Shown here: piece after piece, positions 1 through 5,406 of the stretch | How positions within the stretch are numbered: the first letter of the stretch is position 1 | How the letters are laid out: each line of letters begins with the position of its first letter | Origin: JARIHD01 sp041743655 | Lineage (GTDB): Bacteria; Patescibacteriota; Saccharimonadia; Saccharimonadales; UBA4665 | Assembly (NCBI GenBank): GCA_041743655.1 | Contig: JBGTMJ010000019.1 | Location: 1 to 5,607 of the forward strand | Direction: 5' to 3' | Length of the DNA stretch: 5,607 nt | Notes under the pieces: model-generated | The model's input: the letters and a program-made list of their open reading frames with translations, nothing else | Databases searched by the model: none | What the model was told of the DNA's origin: nothing | Made by a program: the position numbers and the translations under genes

Positions 1-1
1 G

Positions 2-52
2 GCACACGACTCATCCCAAGAAACAGCTCAGCTTCTTCCGAATCTGGCATGA
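2..52 (+). CDS. Possible C-terminal tail of an upstream gene (partial)
   Basis: Frame 2 is open from the window edge and ends in TGA at 50-52, giving a 16-residue tail (AHDSSQETAQLLPNLA). It was chosen over the other two frames because its stop lies only 6 nt before the strong hairpin terminator at 59-94, as expected for the end of a transcription unit. The other plus frames stay open through that hairpin (to 117 and 113). Nothing in so short a tail identifies the protein. This is inference from layout only. Confidence 0.3.
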   Translation, partial: AHDSSQETAQLLPNLA

Positions 53-58
53 ACTACT

Positions 59-94
59 ACAGCAGGCCAGCTTACGCCGGCCTGCTGTTCTTCC
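59..94 (+). terminator. Hairpin terminator after the upstream gene
   Basis: ACAGCAGGCC (59-68) is perfectly complementary to GGCCTGCTGT (79-88), a 10-bp GC-rich stem with a 10-nt loop, followed by the pyrimidine run TCTTCC. The U-tract is poor for a classical intrinsic terminator, but the stem is strong and the position just after a likely stop codon fits. It could act in either direction. Confidence 0.6.
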
Positions 95-230
95 GGATGG
101 GTAGTTTCAATGTGTAGGTGGGTCAGGGTCCGTCCTTGTAAAGAAAACATATAGCAGAGTAGCCTCCGAAGAAAGAGGATACTTTGTTACCGATTTAGAG
201 GTGAGATTAGGGAATCGCATCTAGAAAGCG

Positions 231-236
231 TATACT
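231..236 (+). promoter_or_regulatory. Candidate -10 box upstream of the small-ORF pair
   Basis: TATACT is a good -10 hexamer, but the best -35 at suitable spacing (TTAGGG, 207-212, 18 nt away) is poor. If used, transcription would start near 243, just before the leader hairpin at 245-286, and give a 5' leader of about 55 nt to the ATG at 298. Apart from this, nothing recognisable lies between 95 and 230. Confidence 0.25.
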
Positions 237-244
237 TACAGGTA

Positions 245-291
245 GTTAGCTCAACCTCAATACTACTATCTCTAGCAGGAGCTAACGGAGG
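245..291 (+). promoter_or_regulatory. Leader hairpin abutting the SD, with possible loop-SD pairing
   Basis: GTTAGCTC (245-252) pairs perfectly with GAGCTAAC (279-286), and the SD GGAGG (287-291) begins on the next base. The 26-nt loop contains CCTC (255-258), complementary to GAGG (288-291) inside the SD, so an H-type pseudoknot that hides the ribosome site can be drawn. An 8-bp stem alone is not rare by chance; its exact abutment to the SD makes it worth recording. A regulatory role is inference. Confidence 0.35.
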
Positions 292-297
292 AAAATC

Positions 298-360
298 ATG
301 TCCAAAGACAAAGGCCGTAAAGAAATCAAAAAACCTAAACAAGTTAAAGCGAACGTCTGA
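298..360 (+). CDS. 20-residue lysine-rich small protein or leader peptide
   Basis: ATG at 298 is preceded by a perfect GGAGG at 287-291 with 6-nt spacing, one of the best ribosome sites in the window, and the frame ends in TGA at 358-360. The product (MSKDKGRKEIKKPKQVKANV) is very basic, with 8 Lys and 1 Arg in 20 residues, no hydrophobic segment and probably no stable fold. The N-terminal pattern MSKDKG-(R/G)-KEIKKPK resembles widespread short Lys-rich hypothetical proteins, as recalled and unchecked, which are usually longer. The next ORF starts 5 nt after the stop and lacks an SD, so this ORF may be needed for its translation. It could be a functional miniprotein, a shortened member of that group, or a leader peptide. 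Confidence 0.6.
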   Translation: MSKDKGRKEIKKPKQVKANV

Positions 361-365
361 TAGTT

Positions 366-614
366 ATGGCTACAATAAAGAAAAGGATTAGCTTTGTTGA
401 TTCTGAGGAGGGTGTAGAGATTGCACAAACTCTTCAGCTTATGACAAAGGATAGTTCTTATAATACAGTGCCTAGCTATAGTGCGAATGCAGTACGATAT
501 CCTAATAACCTTATGCCGTTTGTTGACAAACATATGAACTACCTCGATACGCATCCGAGCATAGATCCTTATCTCTACATCTCTAATGTACGCTTAATGA
601 CGCATATCACATAG
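366..614 (+). CDS. Hypothetical protein, 82 residues
   Basis: The ORF runs from ATG 366 to TAG 612-614. No family is recognised. The protein is soluble, without a signal peptide or membrane segment. It starts with a basic patch (ATIKKR), continues with an acidic stretch (DSEEGVE, about residues 12-18), and is Tyr/Asn-rich in the middle and C-terminus, with no Cys or Trp. No SD precedes the ATG; the strong SD belongs to the 20-codon ORF that ends 5 nt upstream, so termination-reinitiation coupling is the likely mode of translation. An internal ATG at codon 26 has no SD either. Amino-acid composition looks protein-like rather than random, and the opposite-strand frame across this region is poorer. 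Function unknown. Confidence 0.55.
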   Translation: MATIKKRISFVDSEEGVEIAQTLQLMTKDSSYNTVPSYSANAVRYPNNLMPFVDKHMNYLDTHPSIDPYLYISNVRLMTHIT

Positions 615-953
615 GTGTAACATCGAGGCATTAGTTCTCAGCTCCTATCACCTAGGCTATACAAGAGATTCTTTCCACGCCTCGCTAACTATTTGTCAGA
701 CGGTTCGCCCTCGTTAAGGTGATTTCACTTCATCAAGCATCTACCTACCAATTTGAATAAGAAAAGCTGGTCAATGGCCTGCTTTCTATCTACATACGGA
801 AACCACTTTACGCAACCTAAATAGAGCGTCTCTGCCTAGCCACTATTTTCTGTGGGGATAGCGTAGCGCTATCACGTTAGTCCTGCCGAGATAGTATGCT
901 TTTGATCTTCTTTTTTAAGCTAGTACTTTATAACTGTTAACGAGGGCTAGCGT
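615..953. other. Gene-free interval of about 340 bp
   Basis: All frames on both strands are broken by frequent stops, and no RNA gene is recognised. Structures seen are a 7-bp hairpin GATAGCG-TAG-CGCTATC (857-873); an 11-bp inverted repeat GCCCTCGTTAA (707-717) / TTAACGAGGGC (937-947); and 6-bp complementary pairs TAGGTG/CACCTA (612-617/649-654) and CGAGGC/GCCTCG (624-629/679-684). A/T-rich sequence at 908-934, including TATAAC at 929-934, may hold the promoter of the dehydrogenase remnant that follows. The interval may be decayed sequence. Confidence 0.5.
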
Positions 954-1326
954 ATGCCTATATACGTTGCCGAACCAGGTTCTATCGATCTAGACCTTGT
1001 GAAAGCGGCTTTTAGGTGACACGCCACATACGTTAATTGCCGACAACCTTGTCTTATTGAAAGAGGACGCTATTTTGCTCAACGCTTCTCGTGGCGGCAT
1101 TGTAGATGAGACGGCCATACTCCACTGTATGCAAGCTAAGCACTTCACCTATATTGCCGATACGATTGAGGGCGAACCACCTATCAATGCCGCCCTACTC
1201 AGCCAGCCGGATATCATCGTGACGCCGCACAGTGGCAGCCTCACCGAAGAAGCGGAAGTCGCAATGATGCATACTGCCATAAAGAACCTCCTTGCAGGCA
1301 AGCCTGCACCAAGGCAATCAGCTTAA
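954..1326 (+). pseudogene. D-2-hydroxyacid dehydrogenase remnant with internal deletion
   Basis: The family uses NAD(P)H to interconvert 2-oxo acids and D-2-hydroxy acids. ATG 954 with SD GAGGG (942-946, 7-nt spacing) opens a frame beginning MPIYVAEPGSIDLDLVKAA that stops at TGA 1017-1019 after 21 residues; this looks like the first strand and helix of such an enzyme. A second frame, open from 1003 to TAA 1324-1326, encodes the end of the catalytic domain: TPHTLIADN, then ILLNASRGGIVDE with the conserved Arg, the ADTIEGEPP segment in the place of the family's catalytic Glu, and TPHSGSLTEEA with the catalytic His. The full family is about 310-330 residues. Roughly 180-200 residues, including the GxGxxG Rossmann motif, are missing between the parts, which are also out of frame. 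Translation from TTG 1057 would give 89 residues but no complete enzyme. The well-kept C-terminal motifs suggest a recent deletion. Confidence 0.8.
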
Positions 1327-1376
1327 CGTAAAAAACAAAGCAACTGTGCCCAATCCGGTTTTAGCAATAGAATAAA

Positions 1377-2651
1377 CTAAAAGTCGAATTTTACTCGTTT
1401 TATGTTTTTAATTGCTGCTTCATTTGAAGCTATAAGGGTGTATCTACTGCCAGATTCATAAGTATCAAGCAATTCATTAAGGGCTACTTTCACCTTATCA
1501 ATATTCAGATCCATATATTCTTGTGCTATATCATGGATACTCATAGGTTCAAGGCCCGATTCAAGTTTTTTAAACATCATATCTGCTCTGCTTTCAATAG
1601 AATCAAGCGAACTTAGAAGTTGGCCGCCTACCGCCTTAATTGCCTTAGAGATCTCTTTATCCGATATATCGGTCTTGTTCTTCTGCATCGCAGTAGCCAG
1701 GGCATTTTTAGCAACCATAACCTTTTTGGGGTCACACGTTATATATGTGCCGGCAAACCACGCATTCGGATGATTGTACCTAGATATGTAGTAACCACCG
1801 TTGTAAGCAAGCCTTAAATCATCACGGACTGTTTTAAAGATTTTTTCCCATATAATGCGTGCAGCAACTCCATATACGCCTCCGCTATGCGCCACTTTAT
1901 TTGCTAGGCCCTTTGGCAAAATGGTGTTAATAGCTATCTTGGCATTGGGCGATTGAGGTATTGCCAAACCGTATTCTCCAGCCTTTCCATACACAGGCTT
2001 AGGTACTGTGAGCGCTTTTTCTGTATGGTCTTTGAGTGGAGTTTTTTCTAGATACTTCTCTACCAGAGGTACGACTTCTTCTAATGTAGCCTTACCGGAG
2101 GCCACTACCGCCATATTGTCCAGCCGGTAATGCCGTTTGTAAAAGCGCTGAATTTCCTCCACCTCATACTGTAACTTATCCGAATAACCAACGACTGGCC
2201 TACCATAGGGGTCGCCAAACATGAGCTTATCCTTATGGTACTCTATTACGTAGTCCGTATTATCAAGATACGTCTTAGCTTCCCTCGCTACAATCCCTAG
2301 TTCACTCTTTACTTTATCCGCTGGTAATCGTGGCCGGGCAATCACTTGACCAAGGTATTCCATCATAGGAGCTATATGGGGTCCTCTGGCATAAAAGTTT
2401 GTCCGTGTATAGTAGGTATTCGCATTGGTAGTGAACTGATTATTGTCCTGGAAGTCGCGGCCTGCCTGCTTGTCTGGCAGCGCCTCTGTCCTTAAGTGAT
2501 TGGCATGTTCCAGGATATGAGCGATCCCTGCTTCATTATTCTTTTCGTGCAGACTGCCTACGCCTACAAACACTTGCACTTGTGTCGTATATGCTGTGGG
2601 TATGTGGTCAACATACACTCTAAGCCCTGAGATAAAAACATGGGTCAGCAT
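1377..2651 (-). CDS. M16 family zinc metallopeptidase (insulinase/pitrilysin-like)
   Basis: This 424-residue protein has the standard length of a two-domain M16B subunit. The N-terminal domain holds the inverted zinc motif HILEH (His45, Glu48, His49). The distal zinc ligand is Glu124 in SELGIVAREA, 75 residues later, with the usual Glu117 seven residues before it. The NANTYYTRTNFYARG strand (77-90) matches the family's active-site edge strand. The C-terminal domain has VRDDLRLAY, with Arg276 and Tyr283 at the 7-residue spacing of the substrate-binding Arg/Tyr pair. All catalytic elements therefore look intact. No signal peptide or membrane segment is seen, so it is probably cytoplasmic and degrades peptides. 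ATG 2651 is supported by SD AAGGAGA (2670-2664), although the 12-nt spacing is long. It lies 154 nt downstream of the DUF1737-like gene on the same strand. Only one M16 gene is visible, so it probably forms a homodimer or pairs with a partner encoded elsewhere. Confidence 0.93.
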   Translation of the reverse strand: MLTHVFISGLRVYVDHIPTAYTTQVQVFVGVGSLHEKNNEAGIAHILEHANHLRTEALPDKQAGRDFQDNNQFTTNANTYYTRTNFYARGPHIAPMMEYLGQVIARPRLPADKVKSELGIVAREAKTYLDNTDYVIEYHKDKLMFGDPYGRPVVGYSDKLQYEVEEIQRFYKRHYRLDNMAVVASGKATLEEVVPLVEKYLEKTPLKDHTEKALTVPKPVYGKAGEYGLAIPQSPNAKIAINTILPKGLANKVAHSGGVYGVAARIIWEKIFKTVRDDLRLAYNGGYYISRYNHPNAWFAGTYITCDPKKVMVAKNALATAMQKNKTDISDKEISKAIKAVGGQLLSSLDSIESRADMMFKKLESGLEPMSIHDIAQEYMDLNIDKVKVALNELLDTYESGSRYTLIASNEAAIKNIKRVKFDF

Positions 2652-2805
2652 TGAATATTTAAGTCTCCTTAATAGTCAATATACTACATACAGCACAGAT
2701 TTATCTTTTCCATATCTAGAACATCGGCTGTATTCTCTGTTACCCACCTAACTTCGCTACTGCTTGTTTACGTTTTTTGCTGTAGTCGCAAATGCTTTTA
2801 TAAGG

Positions 2806-2973
2806 TCAGCTATCTTCAAACTTAACCATAGCCTGCACTAGATTATTCTCGTACACCACTACTGGCCCTGATGGTACCCAGCCTTCAGTAATCTTCTTAT
2901 TGACGGTAGAGTCTAGCACATTAGAACGGATATCTGACACGAGTTTGTAAGCGATAACTTTTTGCATTTTCAT
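2806..2973 (-). CDS. DUF1737-like miniprotein, 55 residues
   Basis: The ORF starts at ATG 2973-2971 behind the strong SD GGGAGGG (2984-2978, 4-nt spacing) and ends in TGA 2808-2806. A second in-frame ATG (codon 3, 2967-2965) has a 10-nt spacing and may be used instead. The protein reads as a compact domain: a strand IAYKLVSD (7-14), a helix SNVLDSTVNKKITEGW (17-32), then strands VPSGPVVVYEN and LVQAMVKFE. The pattern YKxV...LxxxVNxxIxxGWxPxGxxxV...QAMVK is the signature I associate with DUF1737 (PF08410), small proteins of unknown function in many bacteria. It lies between the alginate lyase and the M16 peptidase genes on the same strand (gaps 114 and 154 nt). It could share a transcript with them, but its own strong SD fits independent translation. 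Function unknown. Confidence 0.8.
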   Translation of the reverse strand: MKMQKVIAYKLVSDIRSNVLDSTVNKKITEGWVPSGPVVVYENNLVQAMVKFEDS

Positions 2974-3087
2974 AAGGCCCTCCCTGTTGTTTACACTTCA
3001 ACTGTAACCGAGTAAGAGACGGGTAGATATGATTTATCTTACTGATACTACGATCTTGGACTAAGCGCACGAGATAGCAGTTTTGGT

Positions 3088-3999
3088 TTAAGAGTGGCTG
3101 ACCTTAAGGTCGTAGATGATGACCTCTCCGTATGCACTAGCGCTGTCACCTTTTTTGGTATTCGACTGGGTGTAGCAACCGGCCTTAAAGTACAGGCCAG
3201 AGCTACTTTTGGTGTAATCGACTTTTAGTACACCGTTATACCAGACTTTAATGCGCCCTGCGCTGGCCTCGATGTTTACGGTGAACACCGATCCTAAGGA
3301 GTACTGCGTATCCAAGTCGCCCAGGTTATCACCGTCACCTTCAACGAATAGGTGGGAGCCTTCCAGCCGTATCATAATCACGTCATCGGAGTCATCATGG
3401 ATCTGGCCCGCCACTACTTCCGGCTTTGCTGCTGGCAAGTGTGTAATTGCTTGTCTTACGAACATAGTGTGTGTACCGCTCGAGTTGGACCAGTTTGCTT
3501 TGGTCTTCCCGCTGTTAGTCATCTCGCGCAATTCGGAACGGGGATATGAGGAGTTCTTGGTTGTAGCGCCACCAGCATGCGCCTGAAACACTACACCATT
3601 CTTTGCCTCGTTTACATGGAAATAGGGGTTCAGTGCAAATTGGGCAAGTTGGGGCTGCATAATATGGTCAGGGTTGCTGCCAATCGCCGTATCTACAGGC
3701 AGTGCTAACATCCAGTTAGTCAAATCCAGGATACCTGCCGGTAAACTATGTGGAGGCGGTAAGATTGGAGACGCTACAGGTGGAGTTTTGGGAAGAGGAG
3801 CTTGTGCTACAGGTGGATTCGGCTTTGCTGGTTGCGGTTTTGAAGGAGTATCCTCAGTTTTCCCCTGGGAAACAGGCCGGGTAGTACGCACTGGACTAGG
3901 CAAGTCATCTTCCGGGGATTCGTAGAGTAATATAGTACCAAGAACCAGGAATATGGCTAAGAAAATAGGTATAATCGATTTGGTTTGCCTACTTGGCAT
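3088..3999 (-). CDS. Membrane-anchored alginate lyase, polysaccharide lyase family 7
   Basis: PL7 enzymes cleave alginate (mannuronate/guluronate polymer) by beta-elimination. In this 303-residue protein, residues 1-8 are basic and 9-26 form one hydrophobic helix; 27-88 is a Pro-rich linker (many KP, PP, PSP); about 89-303 is the beta-jelly-roll catalytic domain. The three PL7 signature strands are present: RSELRE (154-159), QIH (199-201) and YFKAGCYTQ (270-278), giving the expected catalytic set Arg158, Gln199, His201 and Tyr276. In this family QIH is usually linked to activity on guluronate-containing blocks and QVH to polymannuronate. No lipobox or clear AxA cleavage site follows the helix, so it is probably a type II anchor holding the domain on a stalk outside the cell. 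ATG 3999 has no good SD; a -10-like TATGTT (4016-4011) would place the transcript start very near the ATG, suggesting a leaderless or short-leader mRNA. It is divergent from the beta-helix gene across an inverted repeat. Confidence 0.92.
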   Translation of the reverse strand: MPSRQTKSIIPIFLAIFLVLGTILLYESPEDDLPSPVRTTRPVSQGKTEDTPSKPQPAKPNPPVAQAPLPKTPPVASPILPPPHSLPAGILDLTNWMLALPVDTAIGSNPDHIMQPQLAQFALNPYFHVNEAKNGVVFQAHAGGATTKNSSYPRSELREMTNSGKTKANWSNSSGTHTMFVRQAITHLPAAKPEVVAGQIHDDSDDVIMIRLEGSHLFVEGDGDNLGDLDTQYSLGSVFTVNIEASAGRIKVWYNGVLKVDYTKSSSGLYFKAGCYTQSNTKKGDSASAYGEVIIYDLKVSHS

Positions 4000-4018
4000 C
4001 TTTTTAGTTTAACATAAG

Positions 4019-4084
4019 CGTACTTGCCTAAATTGAGGAAAGATGCTGAAAAGACTATTGTTTTTCTAGGCATAGGCAAGTACG
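4019..4084. promoter_or_regulatory. 12-bp inverted repeat between divergent genes, candidate operator
   Basis: CGTACTTGCCTA (4019-4030) and TAGGCAAGTACG (4073-4084) are perfect inverted copies 42 nt apart, in the 132-bp gap between the PL7 gene and the beta-helix gene. The right arm is preceded by a tandem half unit (TAGGCA at 4067-4072 and again 4073-4078), and a related TTGCCTA occurs at 3985-3991 within the first codons of the PL7 gene. The right arm overlaps the -35 region of the candidate plus-strand promoter, and the left arm sits just upstream of the minus-strand -10-like TATGTT. This arrangement suits one regulator binding both arms, possibly by looping. No regulator gene is in the window. 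Confidence 0.5.
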
Positions 4085-4099
4085 ATGGCGCAGTATGAT

Positions 4100-4105
4100 T
4101 ATAAT
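4100..4105 (+). promoter_or_regulatory. Candidate -10 box of the beta-helix gene
   Basis: A consensus TATAAT lies 26 nt before the ATG at 4132. The -35 position (about 4077-4082, CAAGTA) has no consensus and falls inside the right arm of the inverted repeat, so the promoter may depend on or be blocked by a bound regulator. The leader would be only about 20 nt. Confidence 0.45.
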
Positions 4106-4131
4106 TAGGTGGTTAGGGGCTTGACTTTGAT

Positions 4132-5277
4132 ATGAATGTGCATCGTTTAAGGAATATTCCGCGCAAAACCAAGAGCGTTATAATCATAATCCTTCTAGCA
4201 GTCTGCGTTAGTGGTTTTGCCCTAGCTAGGTTTACTGCAAGGGACCAGTTTCAGCCTCTGAACTATTCAGCCGACAATGCAAAAATATTCTATGTTAGCG
4301 CCCAGGGCAATGACAAGAATGAAGGTATCAAGCCTGACAAAGCCTTTACCACTATCCAACAAGCCTTAAACCATGCTCAGCCTGGTGACCATATTGAGCT
4401 GGCTGATGGCAACTACTTCCAGTCTCCAGTAACTGTCAGAGACGGCACTAAAAATAAACGCATCACCATACGTGGAGGCTCCAAAGCAGTCGTCCGTGGA
4501 GAGCAGGATAAGACAGGACGCGTCTTTCAAGTATTCCATGATTACACCACCCTTGAAGGGTTTACTATCGACGGCAAGAATGGCCGCGGCGACGAGAAAG
4601 CACAGTATCAAGACAAACTTATCTATGTTCTGGGCAAAAAACCTAAAAAGGGAGTTGAAGGTTTGCGCATTACCCGTATGAATATTCAGAATGCGGGTGG
4701 CGAATGTATCCGCCTGCGTTATTTTGCTGTAGAGAACGAGATTAGTCACTCGACCATCGAAAACTGCGGCGTGTACGATTTTCGCTTTAAGGACGGCGGG
4801 AAAAACGGTGAGGGGATCTACATAGGAACAGCCCCTGAACAACGGAACGACGGCAATAACCCAACCGATGATCCAGACGAGTCCGCTTATAATCATATCC
4901 ATCACAATCGCATCAGAACGCACGGCAATGAGTGCGTGGATATTAAAGAAGCGGCCACACATAACCTTGTAGAGCATAATACTTGTGAATACCAGAAGGA
5001 CCCTGAGTCAGGCGGCCTCGATGCACGTGGCGACTTTAATGTATTTCGTTATAACATTATTAGGAATAATGAGGGTGCTGGCGTAAGGCTGGGCGGGGAT
5101 GAGGAAGAAGATGGTGTCTATAATGACGTTTACGGTAACACTATTGCTGATAATATAGGCATTGCTGTAAAAATTACTCGCGTGCCGCAAGGAAAAATCT
5201 GTGACAACAGATTAGAAAACAATAGCGACCGCGATTCAGGCCCTAAAAACATCAATCCTTCCACACATTGTAAGTAA
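4132..5277 (+). CDS. Exported right-handed parallel beta-helix protein, PL6-like polysaccharide lyase candidate
   Basis: This 381-residue protein has a basic N-terminus (RNIPRKTK), a hydrophobic segment at 15-32 and ALA at 30-32, so it carries either a cleavable signal peptide or an N-terminal anchor. Residues 52-95 (FYVSAQGNDKNEG...AFTTIQQAL...PGDHIELADGNY) are the classic entry of DUF1565/PL6-type beta-helices, followed by GTKNKRITIRG and repeated coil units rich in N-x-I and H-N (about 135-365). In the core, NECVDIKE (266-273), HNLVEHNT (277-284), LDARGD (296-301) and GAGVRLGGD (315-323) follow the order of PL6 lyases. Lys272 and Arg299 are candidates for the catalytic base and acid, and Glu267 for a calcium ligand; this alignment is mine by eye. 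Six Cys after the export segment (192, 212, 268, 285, 357, 380) could form disulfides. It could instead be a C5-epimerase-like or binding protein, although the AlgE-type YGFDPH motif is absent. The SD is weak (AGGGG 4115-4119, 12 nt from ATG). It is divergent from the PL7 lyase, which supports a role on alginate or a related polyuronate. Confidence 0.85.
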   Translation: MNVHRLRNIPRKTKSVIIIILLAVCVSGFALARFTARDQFQPLNYSADNAKIFYVSAQGNDKNEGIKPDKAFTTIQQALNHAQPGDHIELADGNYFQSPVTVRDGTKNKRITIRGGSKAVVRGEQDKTGRVFQVFHDYTTLEGFTIDGKNGRGDEKAQYQDKLIYVLGKKPKKGVEGLRITRMNIQNAGGECIRLRYFAVENEISHSTIENCGVYDFRFKDGGKNGEGIYIGTAPEQRNDGNNPTDDPDESAYNHIHHNRIRTHGNECVDIKEAATHNLVEHNTCEYQKDPESGGLDARGDFNVFRYNIIRNNEGAGVRLGGDEEEDGVYNDVYGNTIADNIGIAVKITRVPQGKICDNRLENNSDRDSGPKNINPSTHCK

Positions 5278-5311
5278 CGTAGTTGCTTTATTCTCCATAT
5301 TGGTATATATT

Positions 5312-5336
5312 CTTCCCTATAAGGAAGGTCTTTTTT
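5312..5336 (+). terminator. Rho-independent terminator after the beta-helix gene
   Basis: CTTCC (5312-5316) pairs with GGAAG (5323-5327) around a 6-nt loop, followed after GTC by six T (5331-5336). The stem is short (5 bp plus a possible T-G pair), but its position 35 nt after the stop codon and the T-run support termination. Confidence 0.55.
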
Positions 5337-5406
5337 GGGCGATTGTCAAATTGCTGGTATGCAGGACCATCTATTAAAATTTTGTCTAAATGGAGGAGTC
5401 CTATTT

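Noticed and set aside
282..554. 90-codon minus-strand frame over the small-ORF pair
   Set aside because: It runs antisense through the SD and the 20-codon ORF, has no SD of its own, and its Cys/His/Ile-rich composition looks random.
1327..1376. Possible terminator between the dehydrogenase remnant and the M16 gene (T-run on the minus strand at 1330-1335)
   Set aside because: No stable stem could be drawn immediately before the T-run on either strand.
2755..2788. Imperfect hairpin CGCTACTGC...GCTGTAGTCG with a T-rich loop between the DUF1737-like and M16 genes
   Set aside because: It has one bulge, one mismatch and a 15-nt loop; the T-run lies in the loop, not after the stem, so it is unlikely to be a terminator.
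2989..3008. Small stem GTTTACA/TGTAAC just upstream of the DUF1737-like SD
   Set aside because: Only 6 bp with a bulge, common by chance, and no link to the SD sequence.
3251..3586. Plus-strand open frames across the PL7 gene (also 3352-3549 and 3674-3925)
   Set aside because: The minus-strand frame carries all PL7 signatures; these are shadows. The Gly-rich one at 3674-3925 simply mirrors the Pro-rich linker.
4132..4230. Lipoprotein signal in the beta-helix protein (LAVC, residues 22-25)
   Set aside because: Val at the -1 position is not accepted in a lipobox, and the hydrophobic segment continues past the Cys; a signal peptide or anchor fits better.
4366..4977. 203-codon open frame on the minus strand inside the beta-helix gene
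   Set aside because: It is antisense to a well-supported protein with domain motifs, has no SD and no recognisable motif, and is an opposite-strand shadow.
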